Assembly: GCA_963797265.1 (NCBI GenBank)
Contig: CAWCOY010000006.1
Coordinates: 186,001-250,000 of the forward strand
Direction: 5' to 3'
DNA length: 64,000 bases
From: DASUPK01 sp963797265
GTDB taxonomy: Bacteria > Actinomycetota > Thermoleophilia > Solirubrobacterales > 70-9
The position numbers and the translations under genes are program-made. This document shows positions 28,667 to 36,136 of this stretch, one piece after another (position 1 is the stretch's first letter; each line of letters begins with the position of its first letter). The notes beneath the pieces are model-generated. The model did no database searches. It was not told where the DNA came from and saw only the letters and a program-made list of their open reading frames with translations.

Positions 28667-28785
28667 ACCCTATGCCCCCCGGAAAGGGCCGCAAACCACG
28701 GTCGACCAGGATCCCTTGGGCAACGACCAGCGGTGGCAAAAACGCGACGAACGGCAACCGTACGTCCCAGGACCTCGTCTATTCT
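28667..28785. promoter_or_regulatory. Divergent promoter region with GGCAA repeats
   Basis: The 222-base gap between satP and the sensor kinase has GGCAA three times in direct orientation (28719, 28735, 28753; spacing 16 and 18). To the right, TATTCT (28780-28785) could be the -10 of the kinase operon with a poor -35. To the left, TTGCGG and TAGGGT on the minus strand (28694-28667, 16-base spacer) could serve satP. The repeats sit where an activator could serve both. They do not match the usual LytTR-site spacing. Confidence 0.35.
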
Positions 28786-28809
28786 GGGTTCGCACGCGAC
28801 GGAGGAGAG

Positions 28810-30000
28810 ATGGACGTTGCCCTTGGAGTCCTGGTCGGCCTCGCCCTTTCCGCCTCGGCGTTCGCTGCGATGCGCCTGCTGACGCGGCCGCGGGGAGTGA
28901 TCAACCCGGAGCGCCAGGCGATGCATGCCGGACTACACGCCGCGGTCGCGACCCTCCCCTACCTCAGCCAGGGGCTGTCCGCAGGGAGCGCGCATAAGGC
29001 GGCGCCCGATCTGCGCAATCTGATCCAGTCGCCCGCAATCGCGATCGCGGATCTGACTCAGGTCCTCGCCTGGGATGGAGAGGGATCCGACCATCATCGC
29101 CCCGGTAGCGCTTTCGCGGAACTCGTCTCCCACGATAAAGACGATCGGCTCCAGGTCGAGCAGGTGCTCTGCGAGAGGAAGGGTTGTCTGCTCAGGGCCG
29201 CCGTTGTGGCGCCGCTCCAGGTGCAAGGCCGGCGGGTCGGCAGCCTCATAGGGCTCTTCCGCACGTTGAGTGCGGTCAGTCCGGAGGACACGCGGGGCGT
29301 CGAGGAGGCGGCGAGGCTGGTCAGTGCGCAGCTGGCGCTTGCCGGCTTGGCGGAGCAGGAGAAGCGACTCGCGCAGGCCGAGCTCCGGGCCCTCCGGGCG
29401 CAGATCTCGCCTCACTTCATCTACAACGCCCTCGCCGCCGTCGCCAGCTACATCCACACGAGCCCGGAGGAGGCTCGTGAGCTGCTCAGCGAGTTCGCGG
29501 AGTTCACCCGCTACGCCTTCCAGACCGAGCGTTCCTATGTGACCCTGGCCGAGGAGCTTCGCTACGTCGAGAAGTATCTGAGCCTGGAGCGCGCTCGCTT
29601 TGGCGATCGCCTCGAGGTGCGGCTCGAGGTCCCGCCCGAGGTGCTGCAGGCGCCGCTGCCCGTCCTCTCACTGCAGCCATTGGTGGAGAACGCGGTCCGT
29701 CACGGGGTCGAGGGGAGCATCAACCCAAGGCGAATCGAGGTGCTGGCGGCCGACCTGGGACGGGATGTCGAGGTGCGGGTCTCCGACGACGGAGCCGGAA
29801 TGGACTCACGCGAGGCACGCGCGGCCCTCGCGGGCGCCGGCCGCGGGATCGGACTCTTCAACGTCAACGAGCGGATGCTCGCCACATTCGGCGAGGGATA
29901 CGGACTCGACATTCACACCGCGCCGGGGGAGGGCACGACCGTCACCCTGACGTTGCCCAAATCGTTCCCCGGCGCCCGCACGACGGTGGCCGCGTCATGA
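28810..30000 (+). CDS. LytS-type sensor histidine kinase
   Basis: A 396-residue kinase of the LytS/YehU type: one N-terminal membrane anchor (residues 3-20), a GAF-like sensory region (about 40-185), the His_kinase domain with ISPHFIYNALAAVASYIH (phospho-acceptor His202), and an HATPase domain with LQPLVENAVRHGV and DDGAGMD. With only one membrane helix, the signal is probably read inside the cell. The ATG at 28810 has GGAGGAG upstream. Its TGA overlaps the response-regulator start (ATGA). In E. coli, relatives of this class (BtsS, YpdA) sense pyruvate and control transporters. Confidence 0.93.
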   Translation: MDVALGVLVGLALSASAFAAMRLLTRPRGVINPERQAMHAGLHAAVATLPYLSQGLSAGSAHKAAPDLRNLIQSPAIAIADLTQVLAWDGEGSDHHRPGSAFAELVSHDKDDRLQVEQVLCERKGCLLRAAVVAPLQVQGRRVGSLIGLFRTLSAVSPEDTRGVEEAARLVSAQLALAGLAEQEKRLAQAELRALRAQISPHFIYNALAAVASYIHTSPEEARELLSEFAEFTRYAFQTERSYVTLAEELRYVEKYLSLERARFGDRLEVRLEVPPEVLQAPLPVLSLQPLVENAVRHGVEGSINPRRIEVLAADLGRDVEVRVSDDGAGMDSREARAALAGAGRGIGLFNVNERMLATFGEGYGLDIHTAPGEGTTVTLTLPKSFPGARTTVAAS

Positions 30001-30776
30001 TCGAGGGGCTGTCCCTACTCGCGGTGGACGACGAGCGCCCGGCGCTCACCGATCTCACCCGGATGCTGCGCAAGTCCTCAGGGGTGCGGCACGTGGATGA
30101 GGCGGATTGCGGAAGTGAGGCGTTGCGGCTGCTCAACGCCGCCGATCGGCCCTATGAGGGCGTCTTCCTAGACGTGCGGATGCCAGACCTGAGTGGCACC
30201 GACCTGGCCAAGGTGCTCGGCCGCTTCGCCTCGCCCCCGGCGGTCGTCTTTGTCACCGCCTATCCCGACGCCGCCGTGGAGGCGTTCGAGCTCCGAGCGG
30301 TGGACTACCTCGTCAAGCCAGTCGGCTATAAGCGCCTCCGGGAGGCGATCGACAGGATCGTGGAACTCGCGGCCCTGCGCGTCCACGAGGACTCTGACGC
30401 GAATGGGTTGGCCTCGCACGGAAACGGCGGCGAGGGCACGCAGGAGAGAGACATCGTGCCGGTGGACGGACTGGGCGGCGCTACCCGGCTGGTCCCTCGC
30501 GCTTCCATCCTCTACCTGCAGGCAGCAGGGGACTACGTTCGCGTGATCACGAAGGAGGGCCGTTTCCTGCTGCGGGGAACGCTGAGCGGGATCGCGGAGC
30601 GCTGGCACGACTTCGGCTTCGCCCGGGTTCACCGCCAGTTCATCGTCAATCTCGCGCACGTCGTAGAGGTGCGGCCGAGGCTGAACGGCACCGCGACTTT
30701 GCGCCTGGTGGATGACCACGACGTGCCCGTCGCCAGGCGGGAGATCGGCGAGTTACGGAGGGCGCTGGGTCTGTGA
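29997..30776 (+). CDS. LytTR-family response regulator
   Basis: A 259-residue regulator: receiver domain (residues 5-120) with the acidic pair VDDE, the phospho-acceptor Asp59 in VFLDVRMPDLSG, and Lys in VDYLVKPV; then a linker and a LytTR DNA-binding domain with ILYLQAAGDYVRVITKEGRFLLRGTLSGIAERW and FARVHRQFIVNLAHV. It is coupled by ATGA to the LytS-type kinase and followed by the transporter genes, so it most probably controls this operon and perhaps satP-acs opposite. Confidence 0.93.
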   Translation: MIEGLSLLAVDDERPALTDLTRMLRKSSGVRHVDEADCGSEALRLLNAADRPYEGVFLDVRMPDLSGTDLAKVLGRFASPPAVVFVTAYPDAAVEAFELRAVDYLVKPVGYKRLREAIDRIVELAALRVHEDSDANGLASHGNGGEGTQERDIVPVDGLGGATRLVPRASILYLQAAGDYVRVITKEGRFLLRGTLSGIAERWHDFGFARVHRQFIVNLAHVVEVRPRLNGTATLRLVDDHDVPVARREIGELRRALGL

Positions 30777-31114
30777 GGCAGGATGGTCGAACTCGGCGGA
30801 GCCGAACGCCGCGCGATGAGCTCGCCGAGGCAACGGCGCACGGCGATGTCTATCTGCGGCGGCTGGTCCGCGCTCAGCTGGGGCTGTCGATCTCGGCCCT
30901 GGTCGCCTTCATCGGGCTGCTCGGCGCCCTGCCGCTGCTCCTCTTCCTCGCCCCGAGCCTGGCGGACATCTCGGTCCTTGGTATCCCGCTGCCGCTGATG
31001 CTCGTCCTCGTACCGCTCTTCCCGCTGTTCGTGGCCATCGGCTGGGCCTATCAGCGCCGCGCTGACTCACTCGACGAAGCGTTTCGCGATCTAGTGCACC
31101 GCGGCAGCCCTTGA
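30773..31114 (+). CDS. Small two-helix membrane protein (DUF485-like role)
   Basis: A 113-residue protein with a charged N-terminal part (1-40) and two membrane helices (ISALVAFIGLLGALPLLLFL and PLMLVLVPLFPLFVAIGWAY). It overlaps the regulator before and the symporter after by 4 bases each. This is the position and topology of the DUF485/YjcH-type protein that accompanies ActP-like symporters, and I infer an accessory role in transport, although sequence similarity is weak. Confidence 0.75.
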   Translation: MRQDGRTRRSRTPRDELAEATAHGDVYLRRLVRAQLGLSISALVAFIGLLGALPLLLFLAPSLADISVLGIPLPLMLVLVPLFPLFVAIGWAYQRRADSLDEAFRDLVHRGSP

Positions 31115-32871
31115 TCGCCATCCTCGCGGTCACGGCGGTGACCGTCGGGACCTTGGGGTTGGGGACATGGACCGTGCGCATCGCGCGCACCACCTCCGAC
31201 CTGTTCGTCGCCTCCCGGGCGGTCAGCCCCTGGTGGAACGCCGCGGCGATCTCGGGCGAGTATCTTTCCGCGGCCAGCTTCCTGGGAATCGCCGGCCTGG
31301 TGATGAAGGACGGAGCGGTCGCCCTCTGGCTGCCTGTCGGATTCACGGCCGGGTACCTGACCCTGCTGCTGTTCGTCGCGGCGCCCCTCCGCCGGTACGG
31401 CTCGTACACGATCTCGGACTTCGCCGAGGCGAGGCTCGGGTCGCCACGAATGAGGTTGCTCGCCGCGGTGATCGTGCTTGGCATCACCGGCTTTTACCTG
31501 GTGCCCCAGCTGAAGGGAGCGGGGATCACGCTCCAGCAGGTCACCGGCGCTCCCTATTGGGTGGGTGTGGTGGTGGTCGGCGGGATCGTCTCCCTAAACG
31601 TCGCCGTCGGCGGCATGCGCGGGATCACGTACGTGCAGGCCTTCCAATTCTGGTTGAAGACGTTCGCGATCGCGCTGCCGGCCTGCCTGCTGCTGATCTA
31701 TCTGGGCGGGCTGCCGAGCGACAACACGCTGTTCGGGGATGGAGTCCCCCGAGCGCCGGCCGAGGGGCTGAGCGTGCGGCTCGACGAGCCGCAGGAGGTG
31801 AAGTTCCCGGCCGCGTCGTCATATCAGGCAGGAGGCGCCGTTCATCGGGCGGCGAAGGGCGAGAAGATGACCCTGCCGGCCGGGGAAGTGCACCTGCCAC
31901 CGAGGGCGGCGGTTCCACTCGCCGACGGCGCCGATGCCGGGCGTGGCGTGCAATGGTCGCGGCCGGTCGGGAGCGGCGGATCGGACGGGCCGTTGTTCGT
32001 CTACTCGCTGCTGATCGCGACTGTGCTGGGCACGATGGGCCTGCCCCACATCCTCGTTCGCTTCTACACCAACCCGGACGGCCCAACGGCACGCAGGACC
32101 ACGGTAAGGGTCCTGGGGCTGCTCTGGCTCTTCTACCTCTTCCCGGTGGTGTACGCGATGCTCGGCCGCGCGCTGGCGCCGGAGCTCTATGTGACGGGTG
32201 AAACGGACAGCGTGGTCCTGCGAGTGCCGGAGCTGGCCTGGGCCGGGGAGCCGGGACAGCTGCTCGGCGCGCTGGTCGCGGCCGGGGCCTTTGCAGCCTT
32301 CCTCTCGACCGCCTCAGGTCTGATGGTCTCGATCTCGGGGACGATCTCGTACGACCTCTGGGGCAGGGTCAGGCGCCCTCGGGGGGCGGTCGACAGGCGG
32401 CGACGGTTCCGGGCCTCGGCTGCGATCGGGATGCTGCTCCCCATCGCTCTGGCGCTCGGGGCGGCGGGGCTCGACATCGGGGTGCTGGTGGGCTGGGCGT
32501 TCGCGATCGCCGCGAGCACCTTCTGCCCGATGTTCCTCCTCGGGGTGTGGTGGCGGGGGCTGACCGCTCCCGGTGCGGCCGCGGGGATGACGGTGGGGGC
32601 GCTGCTGGCCACCGGCGCCATCTTCACCGGGCTCGCGGTTGACGCCGGCTCGGGGACTCTCGGGGCCCTACTCGCCCAGCCGGCGGTGGTCTCGGTGCCG
32701 CTGGCGTTCGCGACCATGATCGCCGTCTCGGTGGCGACCAGGGAGCGCCGGCCCGATGCCGACGCGCAGCTACTCGCGCTACATGCACCTGAAGGGCTTG
32801 GCTTGGCGCAGCTGGAGCGGGCCAGCGTTCCGGCCGAGCCGGACGCTCCGCTGACGGCCACGAAGATGTGA
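31111..32871 (+). CDS. actP: Sodium/solute symporter, ActP-like acetate permease
   Basis: A 586-residue SSS-family transporter: SPWWNAAAISGEYLSAASFLGIAG is the helix-1/2 signature of the cation/acetate symporters, YGSYTISDFAEARLGSP and GTMGLPHILVRFYTNPDG follow, and about 13 helices are predicted. A hydrophilic insert of some 80 residues (about 210-290) faces outside, a loop size I associate with actinobacterial members. The start is a TTG overlapping the previous stop (TTGA). Acetate as substrate is inferred from the acs/satP setting; pyruvate or another small acid is possible. Confidence 0.88.
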   Translation: MIAILAVTAVTVGTLGLGTWTVRIARTTSDLFVASRAVSPWWNAAAISGEYLSAASFLGIAGLVMKDGAVALWLPVGFTAGYLTLLLFVAAPLRRYGSYTISDFAEARLGSPRMRLLAAVIVLGITGFYLVPQLKGAGITLQQVTGAPYWVGVVVVGGIVSLNVAVGGMRGITYVQAFQFWLKTFAIALPACLLLIYLGGLPSDNTLFGDGVPRAPAEGLSVRLDEPQEVKFPAASSYQAGGAVHRAAKGEKMTLPAGEVHLPPRAAVPLADGADAGRGVQWSRPVGSGGSDGPLFVYSLLIATVLGTMGLPHILVRFYTNPDGPTARRTTVRVLGLLWLFYLFPVVYAMLGRALAPELYVTGETDSVVLRVPELAWAGEPGQLLGALVAAGAFAAFLSTASGLMVSISGTISYDLWGRVRRPRGAVDRRRRFRASAAIGMLLPIALALGAAGLDIGVLVGWAFAIAASTFCPMFLLGVWWRGLTAPGAAAGMTVGALLATGAIFTGLAVDAGSGTLGALLAQPAVVSVPLAFATMIAVSVATRERRPDADAQLLALHAPEGLGLAQLERASVPAEPDAPLTATKM

Positions 32872-32900
32872 CCGCCGGAGGGTGGGTGCCGGGCCCGCCT

Positions 32901-33767
32901 CTACAGGCCGGCGGCCTCCGCAAGCAACCCGACCTGGTCGGGGCTCGAGGAGCAGGGGAAGAAGACGAGCTCGTCGCAGCCGGCGTCCTCGAACCCGGCG
33001 ATGTACTGCTTGACGGTGTCCGCATCTTTGGCGGCCGACTCGACGATCTGCTGCGCGGTCTCCTCTCCCAGCCACGCGTAGTAGTCCCCGAGGCTGTGCT
33101 CTGCGTTCTGCTGGGCGTCGGGGCCGAGCGAGAAGTAGGTCAGGGCCATGCCGTAGGGCTTGTCCTCACGCCCCTCGCGCGTCCACGCCTCATTGAGATA
33201 GGTGATGCTCTCCTTGAATGCGTCGGGCGTGGAGCCGCCCTGCGTCCAGCCGTGGCCGTGTCTTGCCGCGCGGTCCAGGGACGCCTGGATGTAGCCGCCG
33301 ACCAGGAGGGTCGGGCCGTCGCCCTGAGGGCGGGGGCCGACCTTTGACTCGAGGTCGCCGTCGCCGTTCCAGATTGCCTGGATCTTCGGGAGCGCGGAGT
33401 CGATCCAGTCGCCTCGCGTCGACATGTCGAGGCCGCTGATCTCGTAGTCGTCCTCGCGGCCGCCCAGGCCGACGCCGAGGACCGCGCGGCCGCCTCCCGC
33501 GACTGCGTCGAGGGAGAGGACCTGCTTGGCGACCAGGGCCGGGTTCTGGCGGAGGGGGCCGAGCATTACGTCGGTGGCCAGGCGGATGCGCTCGGTCACG
33601 GCCGCGGCGGCGGAGAGCGCGACGATGGGCTCGTAGTTCGGATAGACGATGCGATCGATGGTGCCGAGAGTGTTGAAGCCGGCCTCCTCGGCGGCGCGTG
33701 CCCAGTCCGTGAGCTGCTTGCCGGTCGTGTCGGCTACGGCGTTGGGGAGTCCGATTCCGAGCTCCAT
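32901..33767 (-). CDS. LLM-class flavin/F420-dependent oxidoreductase
   Basis: A 288-residue TIM-barrel enzyme of the luciferase-like monooxygenase family. MELGIGLPN at the start, IRLATDVMLGPLRQNPALVAKQVLSLDAVAGGGRAVLGVGLGGREDDY in the middle, and GPTLLVGGYIQASLDRAARHGHGWTQGG are typical of the F420-using subgroup; no reductase partner is adjacent. The substrate is unknown. It is followed by a PPOX-family gene on the opposite strand, another deazaflavin-type enzyme. Confidence 0.88.
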   Translation of the reverse strand: MELGIGLPNAVADTTGKQLTDWARAAEEAGFNTLGTIDRIVYPNYEPIVALSAAAAVTERIRLATDVMLGPLRQNPALVAKQVLSLDAVAGGGRAVLGVGLGGREDDYEISGLDMSTRGDWIDSALPKIQAIWNGDGDLESKVGPRPQGDGPTLLVGGYIQASLDRAARHGHGWTQGGSTPDAFKESITYLNEAWTREGREDKPYGMALTYFSLGPDAQQNAEHSLGDYYAWLGEETAQQIVESAAKDADTVKQYIAGFEDAGCDELVFFPCSSSPDQVGLLAEAAGL

Positions 33768-33801
33768 TCAGGTCCTTTCGTCGTCGACTTACAGTTGGGT
33801 T

Positions 33802-34242
33802 GTGTCTGGCGTTGAACCTACCGAGTTAGTTGCGTGGGCAAACGAGTTGCTTCAGAGCGCGCGGGTGGCGCGGCTGGGTCTGCTGGACGGCGAGGGGGCG
33901 CCGCGGGTGCAGCCGGTGACCTTCGCGGTGGCGGAGGGGCGGATCTGGAGCGCGATCGACCGGAAGCCGAAGCGATCCGGGGAGCCGGCGCGGTTGCGCT
34001 TTCTGCGGCGGGACCCGCGGGTGGCACTGACCGTCGATCGGTATTCCGACGAGTGGGAGGAGCTTGCCTGGGTGCAGGTGCTGGGGCGGGTTTCGGTCGC
34101 CGAGGTCGGCGAGGGTCCGGCCGGGCTCGAGGCGCTGAAGGCGAAGTACGAGCAGTATCGGGAGGAGGCTCCACCGGGTCCGCTGCTGGCTCTGCAGCCC
34201 GAGCGGTATCTGTGGTGGCGAGCTGCGGAGGGACGCGGCTAG
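33802..34242 (+). CDS. PPOX-class (split beta-barrel) F420-dependent enzyme
   Basis: A 146-residue protein of the pyridoxamine-phosphate-oxidase-like fold. ARVARLGLLDGEGAPRVQPVTFAVAEGRIWSAID, then RLRFLRRDPRVALTVDRYSDEWEELAWVQVLGR and a YLWWRAAEG tail resemble the mycobacterial Rv0121-type family of putative F420-dependent oxidoreductases. The GTG at 33802 is the best start, though the ribosome-binding site is weak. It ends one base before the tRNA-Ala gene on the other strand. Confidence 0.85.
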   Translation: MSGVEPTELVAWANELLQSARVARLGLLDGEGAPRVQPVTFAVAEGRIWSAIDRKPKRSGEPARLRFLRRDPRVALTVDRYSDEWEELAWVQVLGRVSVAEVGEGPAGLEALKAKYEQYREEAPPGPLLALQPERYLWWRAAEGRG

Positions 34243-34315
34243 TGGAGCTAGCGGGACTCGAACCCGCGACCTTTCGGCTGCCAGCCGAACGCTCTCCCAA
34301 CTGAGCTATAGCCCC
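34243..34315 (-). tRNA. tRNA-Ala (anticodon GGC)
   Basis: The minus strand folds as a full cloverleaf: acceptor GGGGCTA with TAGCTCC (one G-U pair), D stem GCTC/GAGC, anticodon stem TTCGG/CCGAA with loop CTGGCAG, and T arm GCGGG/CCCGC with TTCGAGT. The anticodon is GGC (Ala, reads GCC), discriminator A. The terminal CCA is not encoded. Confidence 0.97.
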
Positions 34316-34365
34316 GAGCTGGTGCTGGCCAGCAAGGTTAGTGCAGGTAGACAGGTAGTTTCGCG

Positions 34366-35100
34366 CTAGGCCGCGCGGTCCTGCGATTCGCCCGGGTCCT
34401 CGTCCACGTCGAGGACCAGGCCGTTGCTGCGTGTGTCGCGCACCACGAAGTCGAAGGACGCCCGCTCCTCCAGCTCCCGCAGAAGCTCGACGGGGTCGGT
34501 CAGGTTCATCGAGACCGTCGCCCTGCCCCGCGAGAACCGCCTCACGTGGATCTCGGACGCGCCCCGGATCCCCGCGGCGGCATCCTCGAAGCCGGTGAGC
34601 TGCGCGAAGTCGCGAAGCGGCCCGATCTCCACCTCGACCCGGCCCGCATACGTCGCATCTCCGGATGCGGCCGGCGGTTCGAGGGCGGGCACCTCCTCAG
34701 CCTCGATCCGGAGGCGCGTACGCGCGACCTCCGCCAGTTCCGCGATCCGCGCCCCCAGCTCGTCGCGCAGACTGGTCAGCTCGGTGACCCGCTCCGCCAT
34801 CTGGACCGCGTCATCCAGCGCCTTCATCCGCATCCGCGTCGCCTGCCGGCGCGCCTGCCCGTAGATCTCCTCGACTGACGCGAGGGCGCGAGACAGCGCG
34901 ACCCGATTGGTCTCGGCCGCCGCAGCCGCCGGCCTCTTCAGCGCCTCCTGCAGCTTCCGCTCCCGCTCCACCACCCGCTCGGCGAGCCGTTGCGCCTCCC
35001 GCTCCAGCCGGGCCAACCGCGCATCACGCGCATCGATTGCGACATCGACCTCCTCCGGGTCGTAGCCGCGCAAGGCGCGCCGAAAACGCTCCCTAGGCAC
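34366..35100 (-). CDS. DivIVA-domain coiled-coil protein
   Basis: A 244-residue protein. The start VPRERFRRALRGYDPEEVDVAIDA matches the DivIVA lead-in (F-R-x-x-x-R-G-Y-x-x-x-E-V-D), followed by a long Arg/Glu/Ala coiled coil (about 25-130) and a C-terminal folded domain with VEVEIGPLRDFAQLTGFEDAAAGI and EIHVRRFSRGRATVSMNL. DivIVA-type proteins mark curved membranes or division sites. I use the GTG at 35100; upstream frame is non-coding. The C-terminal domain is not one I recognise. Confidence 0.75.
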   Translation of the reverse strand: MPRERFRRALRGYDPEEVDVAIDARDARLARLEREAQRLAERVVERERKLQEALKRPAAAAAETNRVALSRALASVEEIYGQARRQATRMRMKALDDAVQMAERVTELTSLRDELGARIAELAEVARTRLRIEAEEVPALEPPAASGDATYAGRVEVEIGPLRDFAQLTGFEDAAAGIRGASEIHVRRFSRGRATVSMNLTDPVELLRELEERASFDFVVRDTRSNGLVLDVDEDPGESQDRAA

Positions 35101-35155
35101 GGGCGCAATGTATGGCGGGTGTCGGACGGCTTCGAGCGGAAACTGCGAATTTCGG

Positions 35156-35521
35156 CTAGGCAGCGCCCCGCGCGCCCGCAAGGTCAAGCTCGAGCCGCTC
35201 AGCCTCGCCCCAGAGCACCTCGAGTCGGTACCGCTCCCGCAGCTCCGGCGTGAAGATGTGCAGCACCGCGTCGAGGTAGTCCATCAGCACCCACTCGGCC
35301 TCCCGCTCCCCCTCCACCCTCGCGGGCAGCCACCCGTCCCTCTTCAGCTGGTGGTAGACCTCGTCGTGGATCGCCTTCGCTTGCCGCTCGTTCCGCGCCG
35401 TACAGATCACGAGGTAGTCCGTGTACGAGACCAGCCGCCGCACGTCGAGGGCGACCAGGTCCGTCGCCTTCTTGTCGTCCGCGATCGCCGCCAGTCGCCG
35501 CGCCAGCGCATCCGGACTCAT
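35156..35521 (-). CDS. rsfS: Ribosome silencing factor
   Basis: Binds ribosomal protein L14 and blocks subunit joining when cells starve. The 121-residue protein has VALDVRRLVSYTDYLVICTARNERQAKAIHDEV and WVLMDYLDAVLHIFTPELRERYRLEVLWGEA, the RsfS/DUF143 signatures. I start at the ATG at 35521, 14 bases after the nadD stop and preceded by GGGG; a GTG at 35539 overlapping that stop is an alternative. The nadD-rsfS order is the normal one. Confidence 0.93.
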   Translation of the reverse strand: MSPDALARRLAAIADDKKATDLVALDVRRLVSYTDYLVICTARNERQAKAIHDEVYHQLKRDGWLPARVEGEREAEWVLMDYLDAVLHIFTPELRERYRLEVLWGEAERLELDLAGARGAA

Positions 35522-35535
35522 CTCGCTGCCCCGAC

Positions 35536-36132
35536 TCACCGGTACAACCCCCGCTCCTCGATCAACCCGATCACACGGTCCGGCACCAGGTGCCGCAGCG
35601 GCCTTCCCTGGCGAGCCCGCTGCCTGACTGTGGTCGAGGACGCTCCGCAAAGTGGCATCTCGATTATCTCCGCTCGATCGGCGGCACCCAGCCGCTCGAG
35701 CGCCGACTGCAGCGCGCCCATCTCCACACCCGGCCGCGGCACCACCCCCAGCCTCGCCAGTTCAACGACGCGTTCCGGCTGCCTCCAGCTCCCCAACCCC
35801 GCCGCCATGTCGGCCCCGAGCAAGAAATACAACTCCCTCCCCGGCTCCTCCTCGGCCAGCAGCTCCAGGGTCCGATAGCTGTACGACACCTCATCCCGCC
35901 CGACCTCGAGATCGGACGCCTCAACCCCCTCCTCCCCATCGGCCGCCGCGCGGGCCATCTCGATCCGGACCTCCGCACCCGGATCGTCCTCGATCTCCTT
36001 GTGCGGCGCCCGTCGAGTCACCATCAGCAGCACCTCGTCCAGCCCGAGCTGCCAGCGCGCCTCCTGGGCGAGGAGCAGATGTCCGACGTGGGGCGGGTTG
36101 AAGGCCCCGCCCAGGACCCCGATACGAGAGAC
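35536..36132 (-). CDS. nadD: Nicotinate-nucleotide adenylyltransferase, no standard start codon
   Basis: Transfers AMP to nicotinate mononucleotide in NAD synthesis. The coding frame, read from about 36132, begins VSRIGVLGGAFNPPHVGHLL, which contains the nucleotide-binding GGxFxPxHxGH motif, and continues to the C-terminal SSTTVRQRARQG of the ISSTxIR motif. No ATG, GTG or TTG occurs in frame between the preceding stop and this motif; the codon where a start is expected is GTC at 36132, 5 bases after the proA stop and correctly spaced from AGGGAG. The first standard start (GTG 36033) would delete the active-site motif. A base error or an unusual start is likely. Confidence 0.9.
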   Translation of the reverse strand, partial: VSRIGVLGGAFNPPHVGHLLLAQEARWQLGLDEVLLMVTRRAPHKEIEDDPGAEVRIEMARAAADGEEGVEASDLEVGRDEVSYSYRTLELLAEEEPGRELYFLLGADMAAGLGSWRQPERVVELARLGVVPRPGVEMGALQSALERLGAADRAEIIEMPLCGASSTTVRQRARQGRPLRHLVPDRVIGLIEERGLYR

Positions 36133-36136
36133 GTCC

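Noticed and set aside
28588..28809. A canonical LytTR double site
   Set aside because: Only GGCAA repeats at 16-18 base spacing are present, not the usual pair of 9-base sites; reported as weak evidence only.
36033..36033. GTG at 36033 as the nadD start
   Set aside because: It would remove the GGAFNPPHVGH nucleotide-binding motif, so the enzyme must begin about 33 codons earlier.
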